Shown here: one piece after another, positions 1 through 12,248 of the stretch
Position numbering within the stretch: the first letter of the stretch is position 1
Layout of the letters: each line of letters opens with the position of its first letter
Source: Branchiostoma belcheri
Taxonomy: Eukaryota; Chordata; Leptocardii; Amphioxiformes; Branchiostomatidae
Length of the DNA stretch: 64,000 nt
NCBI RefSeq assembly: GCF_001625305.1
Contig: NW_017803157.1
Coordinates: 2,600,945 to 2,664,944 of the forward strand
Reading direction: 5' to 3'
Notes under the pieces: model-generated
Told to the model about the DNA's origin: nothing
Seen by the model: the letters and a program-made list of their open reading frames with translations, nothing else
The model's database searches: none
Made by a program: the position numbers and the translations under genes

Positions 1-300
1 AAAAAAATTCAGTGCAAAAGAGAAACCCCGATAAAAAAGCCTAAAAACACGCTAAAAATACCCCCAAAACCCAAACCTCTGCTTGGAGAGTATGGTATCA
101 CCGAGTTCGAGAAGAACTGCCTTGTTCCTATGTGGCTTAGATTTGCGACGGTAATAAAACCAAAAAGGCGTTATCATCAATAAACGAGCGACTTGGGCGC
201 TGTCTTTACAACTTTCAATTCCAGACTGGTCGGTTTTCAATAGACGCCTACAAATCTCCGACTGCATTTCAACGTGTTAACACCCCTTCTGTTCTGTAGT
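1..300. repeat. Dispersed repeat also present near 53.2 kb
   Basis: Bases 1-95 (CCCGATAAAAAAGCC and CTTGGAGAGTA blocks) resemble 53230-53280 plus 53417-53450, where a hAT-type MITE has split the copy. The rest of the stretch is unrecognised. It is cut by the window edge. Confidence 0.45.
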
Positions 301-1855
301 CACGGTGGAATTATTACAATATTGGGCCTGCTCAACTCTGCAAATCCAATATAAAAATAGAACTAATGAAGACTTACCGCATGCTGGCCACACCGGAGCC
401 ATCGTATTAAAATCAGAATTCGTAGACGTATTTTTGGACATTGAGGAGATTGTTTTTTAAGATACCTAGGTTACCATACTAACATTACAGACAGTCTAAG
501 AATAACGTGGTAAAATTAAACCGTGGTTTTAATTTGTAGTTTCCGTGGTAAAATTTTGGTCCGCGTCTTTCTGCGCTCGTTTCAGAGGACGTTTCAATCT
601 TAGAGCACACCCGTCGTCATATATACATGTATATGAATCACTGGAGTTGAAAATCCGGATAGATCGTGGATAAAACGCGCGCAAGGGAGGATGGAGCGAC
701 TTCGCACTATTGATCCACGACTCTACCACAGCAACGGTGACAGTGTGGCGGCGAGTTTCAAAGCTACAGATTGTCAAGACTATCTTGAAACATATTTCGT
801 GGCCACATGGATTATTAATGACAATAGATTGATGGAATCTTTTCCACATTCGCTACCCCACACGCTGACATTGCTTGGTGGTTTCGTATTTATAGCGTAC
901 ATTAATAAACTGCAAACTAAGCCCAAAGTATAATACTGTGGAGAAATACCATTATTCACAAAAAGTATAGAAACCCTATCAGTGAATATACATACGATCA
1001 TGATGGCGAGTATATCATACTGTCGTACAGCTTATCACAAATTCTTTTTGATATCTCGCATACCGACATGTGTTCTCTAGATGAATACGAATTAATGTAA
1101 CATACATAACCGTATAAAATCAACGGTATAATGCCATGGTGTTTTCATTGCGCCCTTGAAAAATTATGTCTTTTTTTTACTGAAAACACGCCGTTATTAT
1201 TTAGCCACTGACACATCAAGTATACGTGTAGACATGTCTAAATGGACGCGATAATTAGCATTACCATCAGTCGACAACATCTGACGGTGGAGTACGTGCC
1301 GGCGACACTTTGGGCAAAGGTCTGAGGGTTTCACCTTACTTAATGCGGATACACATTAAGCCCCCACAAGCTCGATACATTCTAGTGTATAAATAGTGGT
1401 CATCCTTGGTTACGCTGGCGGCCCAACACTTCAAGCACGGGATGATACTAATGATACATCATGATCACTCGGAGTTAATTTCATGGCTGTGAGAAAAATG
1501 TCCTCATACATGTTCTTCTGTATGCGTGCTACATAAGGAAAATAAACTGGCAGGGATCCATAAGAAACAGTACGGGTTTGTACATACCACACTGCGCACA
1601 AGCCGCTGTGACACCTCTCCGTCAGCGATGCCAGAAGCAGTCCGTGTGCTCAGTCTAACATGTCAGAAGACCTCTTGGCTTTTTGATGGCATCCACATGC
1701 CAATCAGGAGTGATACCTCCCAGGCCCCGCCCACTTCTCTGGTTGCTAAGCAGCTATTGGCCAATAGGATACGCCATCACGGGGGACATATCTCCTCTTG
1801 CTCTTCCGTCTATCTCGTTATCATCATCTTGTCGTGATAGTTGCACTGATGTGCA
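300..1855. other. No recognised feature
   Basis: Short open frames on both strands (for example 691-933 and 1526-1837) show no familiar motif and overlap one another. I see no repeat that recurs in the window and no gene. Confidence 0.5.
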
Positions 1856-1858
1856 TAA

Positions 1859-2261
1859 GGCTATGTTGATTTGATTATATGGGTGACATCCCTCGCACAT
1901 GATTTTCCGTCCGTTTACAAAAATATGTTTTCGACCATACTGTAAAGCGTACAAAGCAGCTGTAAAATGAGCAAATATATGCCGTAAATTGCAAACAAAA
2001 TATTGGAAAGCGATAATAATGTCGAATAATGCCAAAATCAATTCCAAAGGAAAGGATGAAAATGTAAAGAAATGAAAATGAAGAGATGAAGAGATTCCCC
2101 ATACTCTCTGTGTTTAGTCATTTGTTCAACCTTCATGACCACGTAGATTTTATAATGAAGGCAACTGTTTTACTTCACTTTTTTTGTGAAACTGTTTTCT
2201 TTTTTAAGCACGCTCGCATGAGTCGCATCTGCTTTGGTGTTCCAGGAGGATGTCATCCATA
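1859..2261 (+). mobile_element. PIF/Harbinger-type MITE, family H1
   Basis: This copy starts after TAA with GGCTATGTTGATTTGATT and ends near GGATGTCATCCAT. H1 copies share an inner block with GACCATACTGTAAA, GCCGTAAATTGCAAA and CACGTAGATTT. The last bases of the right end are lost. It is non-coding and non-autonomous. Confidence 0.75.
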
Positions 2262-2918
2262 CACAAATGTAACTCCTACTCCCTTGAAATATTGGAACTC
2301 ACCAGTATCTAACAGCTAGTGGTATTATTTTTTAATCATATTCGCTGTTCATTTATTTCTATGACTATAAATTTGTATTTACCTGATCCGCGGTATATCC
2401 TCATGCTCTTTTGGTCTAGTATTGTATCCCTTTCATATTTGCATCAACATGACCAAAAACCATTATAAAAAGAAATATTGGAACTTATTCTAAGTATGAA
2501 TTGCTTACTATGGTACTCTTTTTTAGTCGTCTTATGAACATAAATAATGCTGGCAGCTTTGAGAAAATACCACACTGTTTCATCATATAAGACCCAGTGA
2601 GTGTTATGCGGCTGATGCAGCAATCTATTTGGTTCTAGTACTTTCCGCGCCGATAGCATATAGGTCTATCTACATGTGGTAATTATACCTCTAATCATAT
2701 ACTCCGCAGGTATGACTGTGTGGGCAAAGCGGTACCTCAAGAAGTAGGTTCTCGCTGCGACACATTCGCTCCGTACTGCCTTTGAAGATTTGCCTCAATT
2801 TCCGCAAATACGGCTGTACCGTACTTACAAGAACATGGAAATGTCATTCCTGGCGTCACAATTACAAGTACTGCCCACACATAGTTGCCTCGGGAGATAG
2901 CCGTTTGTGTTGTAGTCT

Positions 2919-3397
2919 CGGATGAAATTTAGGGCGTCAAAACAACAAAAAATATTCTAGATGAGGAAATCTGTTTGTTATTGACATTTACTGCCATTTC
3001 CTGGCACATTATCGTCATTATAGAAGAGAAGAAAGGGCAACTAACAGTAGATGATAGGTAGTTTATAGTATTATTGTAATGTATAGATTCCTAGCACTTT
3101 GCATAAGAATATAGCGTACCAGTATGAAATACTCATGTTTTGTTTACTAGCTGGATATCCTCTTATGCATTTAGCCCATCTGGGCAAGAACATGCAATAA
3201 AGATTCAAGATTAAGATTATTTCAACGAGCTTACGATAAAAAAAATAAGCAACCGTTTTCCGTAAGGGACATCGCATTATTGTCTCACAGGTATCAGTAG
3301 CTATGGGATAGGATTGAATCAACTTTTATTAGAAGAATGGCCAGAAAATTGGCTTTGAAAATCCAGTTTTGCTGCCACGAAATTGCATCAGATGCCT
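2919..3397 (+). mobile_element. TTAA-type MITE, family P1, with nested retroposon
   Basis: The right end is TTGCATCAGATGCC followed by TTAA. The inner blocks (GCAACCGTTTTC, TGACATCG-like, CACAGGTATCAGTA) match eight or so other copies. The left outer end is worn. A roughly 200 bp retroposon tail at 3030-3232 sits inside it. Confidence 0.7.
3030..3232 (+). mobile_element. Retroposon 3' end, GCAATAAAGATTCAAGATT tail
   Basis: This matches 16786-16985 in reverse orientation, from GGGCAACTAACAGTAGATG to GCAATAAAGATTCA. A polyadenylation-like AATAAA followed by a short repeating tail is typical of LINE or SINE 3' ends. It is inserted in the P1 MITE around it. Confidence 0.6.
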
Positions 3398-3409
3398 TTA
3401 AATCTTGGA

Positions 3410-4200
3410 ACCCATTCTTCTAGCTATCAATTGGTCACCATGGTAGTAATCACATGAACACTATCTTTTTTTATCGATCACATATCACTTCTCCCCTACC
3501 AGTGACCGCGACACATTTAACAGATCACTCAACGGATTAATAAATGTTATTAAATACTTTTTTGCTGTATTATAACCTGTGTCTACTTTTACATCTTAAA
3601 TCCTCATCAGAGGTGAAGCATGATATCATGCTTTTTCGAGTAGCTTAATGCTTGTGGAATGCAGCTTTGCCAATAAAATCGTGTAAAATGCATTTGTCCC
3701 TGTACCGTCTCGCGTCTGATGTAAGGGTTAAGGACGCCTGAACACACTATCCTGAATTCCTGATAATACTTGACATATATATATGCCGGTAGTTGAGAAA
3801 ACTACCAGCTGGCATACTGAAAGAACCGACAATACATTCAAACAACGATAATGATCAGGAGAGGCTATGATAGGGTTTATCGGTATCAATGCGAGGAAAA
3901 GCCACATTAAAAATTGCATGAATGAGTGGAATAATAAATATGATGAACAGTTTGCTTCGTCGACTAGAACGTTACATGAGAAATAGATTAGCCAGTTGTT
4001 TATTTCACATTGATTAGTGCTATTAATTGTGGATTCCCTAACCTGTACTGTGCAACTCAAACATCTTGTAAGTCATCTTATTCATAATATTTTTCAGTGA
4101 AGACTTCAGAATCTACCGACACACACATCGTACCAGGCTGTGCACAGATTCTTTCACTGAAAACTCTAAAATCAATTAATACATGCCACACAGCATAACA
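3410..4200. other. No recognised feature
   Basis: The open frame at 3728-4060 (minus) has two hydrophobic stretches but no family motif that I recognise, no splice partner and no neighbour support. I treat it as chance. Confidence 0.45.
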
Positions 4201-4204
4201 TTCT

Positions 4205-4366
4205 TTCCTAGTGTGCAGAGAAGAGTTCATTATAAACGCTTTTTGAGAGCAGTTGTCTGTAAAAAAACAAGCATAAGGTGGCCAAACTAAAAAAAAAATT
4301 CTCTTAAATTTTGTGTGGTGGTACCGACTTCCCTAGTATGCAGAGAAGAGTTCATTTTAAACGCTT
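4205..4366. repeat. Imperfect 40-bp direct repeat
   Basis: TAGTGTGCAGAGAAGAGTTC (from about 4211) recurs as TAGTATGCAGAGAAGAGTTC (about 4335), and the likeness runs on through AAACGCTTTT. The second copy abuts the P2 MITE that starts at about 4367. Confidence 0.6.
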
Positions 4367-4735
4367 TTAAAGGCATCCAGTGCAGTTTTTAGGGCTTGGA
4401 AACCCAATTTTTCAAAGTCAATATTCTAGTCACTTTTCTGCATACTGAGTTGAAACCATATTATCCCAATGTATATTGACCCTCATGGAGTAAAAATACC
4501 CCAAATTCTTACGGAAAATGGTTACTGGAAGGGCCGTTGGCTGATTTTAGGGTACCACCCATAAAATACAGGACTCATCTTGAGGCTTGTTTCTGCAGTT
4601 TTAAATACCCAAAGTATGAAATACTGATTGAAATGTGCTAATGTGAAGCAGTACGTGTCAATATCATACAGACTGCCTTATTCAGAACATTTTCAGTTTT
4701 GCTGCTCCGAAATCGCCTGAATGCCTTCAAATGCC
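4367..4735 (+). mobile_element. TTAA-type MITE, subfamily P2
   Basis: The ends are AAAGGCATCCAGTGCAGTTT and a worn reverse match before TTCAAAT. The interior (ACGGAAAATGGTTACTGGAA, AAATGTGCTAATGTG) is shared with copies at 36806, 48762 and 63150. Confidence 0.68.
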
Positions 4736-5053
4736 TGTCCCAGTCTTTACCCAGCCTGACTCTCATGGCCCACGGTTTCCTTGATGATGTTCAGGTTAGC
4801 CGTTTTGGATTATTTCCATCCAATTTGCTATCAGTAGTTGAGCCAGGATTGTAAGCCGTTACAAATTGAGTAGCCGTGCAGGCCTGACTTTAAACGCTCG
4901 CTTTATCTGCAGGTGGGGCGAAGAAGCTATCCCTCACGTGGCACCGCGGCGTATTCCGTACTCTTCCCACAGAGTGGAAGATAAGACGAGACAATGGATC
5001 ACGTACAGTGAGCTACAGTCCTGTCAGGGCCTGATGCAATGATAAACATCTGT

Positions 5054-5484
5054 ATCATACAGCCGAATATGGCCTCCCGAACATTAGCCGACCTCCCCCA
5101 AACCATGGTTAGGGGTACCATGGTTGGCTGTGGTTTAGTCGGTGAAGTCGGCTACGAATAATATAAAATGTTTAAAACATTCGGGTGTGGACGGAAGGTT
5201 CGGCCATGGTTGACTGGTTGGTTGGTTGGTTGGTTGGTTGGTTGGTTGGTTGGTTGGTTGGTTGGTTGGTTGGTTGGTGGTTGGTTGGTTGGTTGGTTGG
5301 TTGGTTGGTGTCCAGGAGTACAGTGTAGGTCGGGTGTTGTTGGCAGTCAAATTTAACCCAAATTCGACTTGTATAGAAAGGTAGCCGTGCGTGGTCTACA
5401 TTTTGTCAGACTGCTCCCGAACTCCAGCCAACCTTGGTCGGCTGGTGTGCAAAGGAAGGTTCTGAAGGTGTGACAGGGGCTATA
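5054..5484 (+). mobile_element. PIF/Harbinger-type MITE, family H2, with (GGTT)n
   Basis: The H2 signature is CCGAATATGGCCTCCCGAAC at the left and GTGTGACAGGGGCT at the right, with CAAATTTAACCCAAATTCGA inside. The left tip is lost. A long GGTT run has expanded in the middle. Confidence 0.65.
5215..5310 (+). repeat. (GGTT)n microsatellite
   Basis: About 23 GGTT units with one interruption near 5277. It creates false open frames rich in WLVG or TNQP. It lies in the interior of an H2 element. Confidence 0.97.
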
Positions 5485-5590
5485 GCCTGGGTGCCTTCCC
5501 ATCTATTTAACCGAGACTCTCTTACAAGCCCCTCGCTAAAAAGCCATCTCTTCATCTGCACGACAAATACAGGCACACATGCATGAAGTC

Positions 5591-5755
5591 TCATTCATTC
5601 ATTCATTCATTCATTCATTCATTCATTCATTCATTCATTCATTCATTCATTCATTCATTCATTCATTCATTCATTCATTCATTCATTCATTCATTCATTC
5701 ATTCATTCATTCATTCATTCATTCATTCATTCATTCATTCATTCATTCATTCATT
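5591..5755 (+). repeat. (ATTC)n microsatellite, about 41 units
   Basis: An uninterrupted 165 bp run. The HSFI-repeat open frames at 5579-5909 are a product of this array and not genes. Confidence 0.98.
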
Positions 5756-6075
5756 GCACGCCGTTTTCAACCATTTTCTGGAGAAAGATTTTTTCGTGGC
5801 CTTGATTTCTTCAGATTTGTATGATAACACTCCCCCATTGGCTACCCCGGCGAATGTCCAAAATAAATACACCCTTCAGGCCAGCCCTTTGATGGCTGAT
5901 CCCTGCTGAGATAGATGAAGGAGCTCATTAGGCTGGAGAACAAGACAAACTGGCCGGATCGCCTGATGGACCACAGGCAGATGGGACCAATCAGCGTTCC
6001 CGGAGAGAAGCTGAGAGAATATGTGCAACTTGCAACAGGCGGTTAGAATGGCGGCATATCAAGGCCGCTGGTAAA

Positions 6076-6469
6076 GGCCATGTTGATTTACTAGTATATA
6101 TGGATGGCACCCACGCGCGCATGAAGTTTCCAAATAAAAAATTGTTTTCGACCATGCTGTAAATCATACAAAGCGGCTGCCAAATGAACAAATACATGCC
6201 GTTAATTGCAAAGAGAAAATGTCGGAAAAAATACTAATGTCAAATATAGAATGATGCCAAAATCAATTCCAAAGGAAAAGAATGAAATGTGAAGAAATGA
6301 AAATGATCTATCATCCGCCATACCCTACTCTTTGTGTTTACCTGTTCAACCTTTATTACGACGTAGATTTCATAATGAAGACAACTTCTATTTTGCCAAG
6401 TTTTTTTATTCGCATAACCGCGGCAGTTTTTGGGTTCCTAGAGGATCCATATCATCAAACCAACATGGC
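6076..6469 (+). mobile_element. PIF/Harbinger-type MITE, family H1
   Basis: It starts GGCCATGTTGATTTAC and ends AACCAACATGGCT. It contains GACCATGCTGTAAATC, GCCGTTAATTGCAAA and the Harbinger H1 inner block. The ends are mildly worn. Confidence 0.75.
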
Positions 6470-7007
6470 TTGTGATAACGGTTACTCCGAGTATCACCCT
6501 AGATTGTTTATGTGAAGTTCTTATGCTAATGAGTAAGTAGAATGACACATAGCCAAGATAACGTACGGCACAATGTTTTCCTGAATATATATAACATTGC
6601 AAAGAAATACATGCATGCCGTCGTTATTTTCACATTAACCATAAATATAATGTCACAAAAGACATACTACTTCTGAATACACAGAGAATCACGGCGAATA
6701 TACACAACTCACGGGCGGTTTAAATGACAGCATATTAGGGCAGCTATTTTTGAGGGAGCAAGTACTTAAGTAGGATAACACGAAGGCCAGTCCAAAATAA
6801 TGGATTTTAGACACAAAAATCATGTGAGGATGGCGGTTAAGAAGGAAAACAGGAAGCCATTTGGCAGTAACCATGAATTCATGCATCACGACCGCGATCA
6901 AGTGCATATTAACCCGCAGCAACATGACAAAATTACACCGGAACGACGATATCCGAAAATTGTCGGTTGACTTTGAACTAGGCTGGCAATATGCAATGCA
7001 GCTATAA

Positions 7008-7434
7008 GGCGACACCGACTTCATTTTATGGATGAAATCCTCAAAAGACCCCCAAACTAGTGCGCGCGGGCGAATTAAAAAAAAATTCCGGCCAAAAATA
7101 AAAATGCTACTAAACCACAGGAATATAAAGTTGCTATTGTGAATTTGCGGCAGTATTAGCGACGTATGCGACAAGCCGGCACATTCTGGCTTTTTGCGGA
7201 ATTTATGAATCGGCACCGAACGTATGTACTGAGTTCTTGATCATGAGTGGTAGAGCTTCTGTTGCCTGGGTGCCCGGCTCCGTATTGTCGCTAACTACCA
7301 TGGACTACCCAGGCCTAAAGCCAGGCCAGAGCTCGGTGGGCGTGATCCTTGTTTTTTTTTTTTTTTTTTTTTAGAACAAGGCGAAAATTCAATGCGCGCG
7401 CGGATATCATCCATAAAATTAAGTTGGTGTTGCC
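7008..7434 (+). mobile_element. PIF/Harbinger-type MITE, family H3, TAA target duplication
   Basis: The inverted ends are GGCGACACCGACTTCATTTT and the reverse of AAATTAAGTTGGTGTTGCC. TAA flanks both sides (7005-7007 and 7435-7437). The interior has a CCTGGGTGCC block and a T run at 7351-7372. A related right half ends at 17661. The open frame at 6689-7216 is a shadow of this element. Confidence 0.75.
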
Positions 7435-7669
7435 TAATCGCGCGGTTATACAACTGAGCCCCCTAATGTCACAGCCATATCACACTGTATTGCGGCATAC
7501 TCGTGCTTCATTGTATACGCTGCAGCGACGCCCAATTTATGATTATAATTAGCCCCTGGGGAGGGTGTCATCACCTCGTAATGTATCGATGGTGCTGTGT
7601 ATTCAGTTGTTAGACTTATGTGAAGACAACGGCATGCATGTATTTCCCTGCACTACCATATATTCAGAA

Positions 7670-8345
7670 ATATTGTGGTGTAAGTCATTACGCCTAGGTG
7701 TCAATCTAGTTACGTAGTGTAACAACCCTTGCATATACAATCTAAGATATGACAAACTCGTGTTAACCCTTAGTACAAAACAGAAATAAATTCTTAGGTA
7801 TAGTTTGAAATTGGTGGCGTACTTTGCAGTGCTATAAATTCAAGAAAACATGTGCCGTACTTTATGTGGTGTCATTCTAGTCATTTAGTATAGTAACCCT
7901 TGCATGCACAACATTGGATGGTACTAGGGGTAACTTCCATCTGATATGCTGCCACTCAAACTATATTCACGATTAGATTCTCTGTGTATTTACTAGTAAG
8001 TCAACATCCCATTTATGATCTATGTATATGTGAAGATAACGCCGACATGCATGTGTTTCTTTGAAATTACATATATTCAAGAACACATTGTGCCGTACGT
8101 TGTTATGCCTAGGTGTCATTCTGGTTACTAGTACAAACTCGTGTTAACCATTATCACAAGACAGAAATCAACGTTTATATATTATGGTAGCATACTTTTG
8201 CAATGCTATAAATTCAAATAAACACTGTGACGTACGTTGTTACGCCTAGGTGTCATTCTAGTTACTTAGTATATCAACCCCTGCATATACAATCTAAGAT
8301 ATAACAAACTCGTGTTAACAGTTATCACAAGACAGAAATAAGTGC
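7670..8345 (+). repeat. Diverged tandem array, about four units
   Basis: CCTAGGTGTCATTCTAGTTA, AAACTCGTGTTAAC and ACAAGACAGAAAT recur with intervals of roughly 176, 240 and 138 bp. The units differ by indels. No coding potential is seen. Confidence 0.75.
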
Positions 8346-8969
8346 TTAATACACATTATATGAAACATACTTTATCATACGCCTACCTACAGTTGCGAAC
8401 CTGAGTAGAATCAGATACAACAGGTTATCAGAAGTGAAATGGACAGCCAGGAGCCGAGAATGATTGAGGGCACCATCGATGGCCTGTAAGTCTGTTGTTG
8501 CTGCCGTAAGCAAAGGAGTAAGTACAGTGCGTGGGCCGTTCCAACGATCGCGACCTGACTTCAACTTGGAACTAAAGGGCATAACTAAAACTTCAAGGCA
8601 TAACCATAAATAGCAAAGTCATCCATCAATGTTTCAGAAACACGAACACTCAAATGGCAGGCGGCGTCCTCAGTACATAAGAAATAACAATACATAGCTG
8701 ATCGGTAAATCAACATTTGAATTAACAAACCAATCAATAAATAGAAATGTTATATTTGCAATGTAAATGCATAATGTTCGCCTGGTCTAGCCCAGCAAAC
8801 TACTGCACGCACTGTTTTTTCTTACTCAAAGTGAAATACGTTCATATGTATGGTATTAAAAAAACCTTTAAATACCAGAACTATTGTGAATCTTATGTAA
8901 GTCTGTTCAAGCACCTATACCAAAGGGACATAGTCATTAAAGTGATTAAACACACAATCCAAGAAAATC

Positions 8970-9045
8970 CAAATTTCTGTATCTGTATAGCCGGTATAAC
9001 CGCCTTTCGGCGTAACACACCAGCTTCGCACGTATGCACTATGGA
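8970..9045 (-). mobile_element. LINE 3' end fragment (family L1a of this window)
   Basis: CTGTATAGCCGGTATAACCG and the following CGGCGTAACACACCAGCTTC match the 3' end of the LINE at 47788-48240. Only the last 75 bp or so are present. Confidence 0.75.
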
Positions 9046-9296
9046 CCAATTTCTATTCAACAAGGGACATCTAGAGTTCCTGTTCTCTGCCCTAAGGCTG
9101 AAGGATCGAGGACACAGCCAACGGCTTTTGTGAAGAGAATACAGACGAAGCTGAGGAGTGGGCTGGGAACAGATCAGATTCCCTGTTAAGACTCTCCTAA
9201 CAAGCTTGCAATCATTAGATCTAAAAAGCTCTCTTGAGTCCAATGGAAAATCCACCTGGAGCACGGTATTATTCCTTTCTTAGTGCATAGAAAAAG

Positions 9297-9484
9297 GCAT
9301 CATGGAAGCGGATGCCAAGAAAGGGTCAGAAGCAGCAGAGAAGAGGGCCAGAAGGAGGATGGTGACATCGACCACACCTATACCTACATCACACATCTGT
9401 ACCAACTGTGGCAGAGACTGTAATTCACGAATCGGACTCTACAGCCACAGTAGACGATGCACTCCCAGGGTGGCGACAAGATAG
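9297..9484 (+). pseudogene. LINE ORF2 C-terminal end with zinc-knuckle-like motif
   Basis: The frame gives an Ala/Lys/Arg-rich stretch, then CTNCGRDCNSRIGLYSHSRR and a final Cys, and soon a stop. C-x2-CGRDC-SRIGLYSHSRRC is a familiar tail of reverse-transcriptase ORFs of some non-LTR retrotransposons. There is no upstream RT domain, so this is a 5'-truncated remnant. Confidence 0.6.
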
Positions 9485-9929
9485 TCTTCCGAGACTGGAC
9501 TGCCAATGATGAGTGCATAGAGAACGTGAGATAGTAAGGCCATGTTCATTTGATTTCTGGATGTCCTCAATTGACTTTTAGTGATAAAATCTTAATATGA
9601 CTCAAAATTTCACAGTTTATCTTGAACGAACAACAAGAGTACCCATAAAGTAAAATGTTTTAGAGTGTCGAGAGAATTAATTTCAAAATGGTGTCCTACC
9701 ACCCTAGAAAGTTGGCCGAGACGACGGAGATGACGATATTGTCATTTTATGGGAGTGACATGGCAGAACCATTGCAGACCCGGATATTGTTTATGAAATC
9801 ATGCGTGGGAAGAACGAGAGGCACAGTCAGGAAAAAGGCGGTGAGCTTAGCTGAGTGTGTGAGAGTGAGCGCTGCCGCAATTTCACGCGAACCAACCATG
9901 ACCAGGCATATATGATTCTGGAATACGTT

Positions 9930-10250
9930 GATGGCTAGACATCCAGGTAATATAAGAAACGCACAAAAACTTAAGCAACTGGATAACCTTGATGCATGCA
10001 AGTTATAAACGCATTACAGAATCGCAAAAAAAAAAAAAATTAGTTACTCAACCAACTGGATGTGATTTTGGAAACGGTCAAACGTTTCAGGTATTATCCA
10101 CTACCTTTCGTACCTTTGTATACGAGAGAATGTACAACCCCACCCTCAACAGGGAACGGGCCTACGGGTAGAGCTCTGGCACTTGAAATCCTAGCGCTCA
10201 AAAATTTGTCTTCCCTTTTGACTTTGACTTTGAACCTTTGACTTTAGAAT
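9930..10250 (+). mobile_element. Penelope-like element remnant
   Basis: TAGACATCCAGGTAATAT near the start, the ACTGGATGTGATTTTGGAAA block, and a piece encoding YERMYNPTLNRE match the Penelope-like insertions at 23.2 and 57.5 kb. The order differs from those copies, so it is rearranged. Confidence 0.6.
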
Positions 10251-10609
10251 AAAGCTGTAAGCAAGGACTATGTCCCTCAATATTAAAAGAATATTATGTC
10301 TCAGAGGGTTTTTCACTCAGAGGGTTTTTCTTGGGGTAGAATACCAGACCTCCTACTGTGGCCATATCTTTGGGACTCAACAGTTGTCCTTTTATACCTG
10401 ACCCCTACGCCGTGAAAAATTCTGCTGAGAACCTGGATGCATGGTATATAAAACATAAAACCACACTGTTACACCCGGTCACGATTCCCAAACGTGCCGT
10501 CGCCATGTCGTGTGCGAGATCGTGGGAGTGTGTTCGCGCCATTGCCTCCTCTGCACCGCCAACAAATTCACCGGTTTTGACCACCCGAGCATGACGTTAA
10601 AGCCACAGT

Positions 10610-10992
10610 TACATATAGCCAAATATGGCCTTCCGAGCGCTAGCCGAACTCACACCAACCAAAGTTAGAAGTAGGTCGGGAGCAATGCCTGCTGGTGTTC
10701 GGTCAGGTCGGCTACTGTTCGGCTGCGCCAGCTGAATGTTTCAAAATGTTTAAAACGTTCGGGTGTGGACGGGAGTTTCGGCCATGGTTAGCTAGCAGTT
10801 GGCTTGCATTGGTGACTAGTGGAATAAGGGCGTGGTTGGCATTCAAATTTGACTCAAATTTAACTCACATTTGATTTGACTCGTTCAAAAAGGCATGCGT
10901 GACCTACATCCGTCCAGACTTCTCCCGAACATCCGCCAACCTTGGTCGGTCGGTGTTCAGGAGAAGATTGTGAATGTGTGACAGGGCTTAAC
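10610..10992 (+). mobile_element. PIF/Harbinger-type MITE, family H2
   Basis: It contains CAAATATGGCCTTCCGAGCG, GTTTAAAACGTTCGGGTGTG and GTGAATGTGTGACAGGGCT, then TAA. The left tip is worn. No coding capacity. Confidence 0.7.
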
Positions 10993-10994
10993 GA

Positions 10995-12100
10995 GGTACA
11001 AACAAACGCATGTCAGCGTGGTAACAACGCAACGTCACATACGCTGTGCCGCTTATAGTGCCACTTCAAAACAGTGAAGCATTCGTGCTATATATGTTTC
11101 AGACCGTTCTGACCATGAAATGATGAAAAAACAACCAACCAAGACCATTTGCTTGACAATGGATCAAAGCGGCTACTCATTACCGAGCATTTTGTGGCCT
11201 AAATTAGAACACGATGATTACCGCTAGTCTTAATGCTACAATTAAGATGTCTGTCACAGTTGCAATCGCGTGCACGCAAACAAAAAAGGAATACATGCGT
11301 AGTGGACTAGAAATAGACCTGGGTTATTGAAAGCAGCTTTAGAAAGTTGTTTGTGTGTAACAAGCTATAGCTAACCCAGACTCATCTTCTTCCCAGTTCG
11401 TGCAAACCTTGGATGAGGGCCCAAGCACAGTGGGGTGGGTATTTGATGGGGTGTCGTTTGGACAAGTTTTGTGTGTGTATGTTGTGGTCTGCAGCTCCTC
11501 AATGGGCAGGAGCGCCACTCCCTGCCCGCCACCGAAAGCAGGGTGGCGGTGAGTACCCGGTCTCTCATATACAGATACTTAGCAATATGGAGTAGCTTCT
11601 TGCCATGTACAAACAGCAACCTAGAGTTGATAGGGCACATATGTAGATAGTTGAAAGGCACATGTGGTGTTAAGTTTTGAAATGTAGGTTTATGAGATAA
11701 GTTCTTTGTGAGTAATATTTCAATTTTGATGTAGTTTGAATGATGTATGTCTAAAAGAAACCACTGTAACCTAGAAAAGGTCGACGACCTGTTTAAGAAG
11801 GGTTGACATTTTACATCTGCACGGATATAAACTCTTGTCCTTGTTTGTCCCTCTGCTACAACTCCATCAAGAGATCAACAAGTTCCGGCATGAATATGGA
11901 GAAGACGTATTCTTCGGGGGATCTTGGGACTTTGGCCCTTGTTGCCCTGCCAAAATTGCCATTCAAAACGTCAGCCCTCCACATCGTCGCGGCAAAGTAC
12001 CACTTAGGAGTCGGGAAACGCATGGAAACAAGCCAAACGCCTTTTACGCGTGGTCGGCAAAAACGTGGTGTTGTCAGATCGATGTTTTTTTTCTTCTTTT
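10995..12100. other. No recognised feature
   Basis: Overlapping open frames at 11371-11661 and 11803-12221 lie on both strands and have no recognisable domain. No repeat shared with the rest of the window was noticed. Confidence 0.45.
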
Positions 12101-12112
12101 GCCACTCTTTGG

Positions 12113-12240
12113 TAACCTCCAAGCAGATCTTTTGGTAGCCTCAAATTGGTCAGACAGTGTCCATTTACTAGTCAGTTACCATTTTGCTGTCAGGCAAATG
12201 GATACTGCCTGGCCAATCTGATACTGTCTTTGCAGATTAA
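12113..12240 (+). mobile_element. hAT-type MITE, family A1, 8-bp target duplication
   Basis: It begins TAACCTCCAAGCAGATCTTT and ends in a worn inverted copy (TTTGCAGATTAA). CTCTTTGG flanks both sides (12105-12112 and 12241-12248). The 8-bp duplication fits the hAT superfamily. Confidence 0.8.
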
Positions 12241-12248
12241 CTCTTTGG

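Noticed and set aside
5579-5909. Open frames of repeated HSFI
   Set aside because: They are direct translations of a pure ATTC microsatellite.
6689-7216. 175-codon minus-strand open frame
   Set aside because: It overlaps the end of the H3 MITE, shows no domain, and has no composition or splice support for a gene.
7670-8345. Possible CRISPR-like array
   Set aside because: The repeats are long, diverged and unevenly spaced, and the setting is a eukaryotic genome; it is a decayed tandem repeat.
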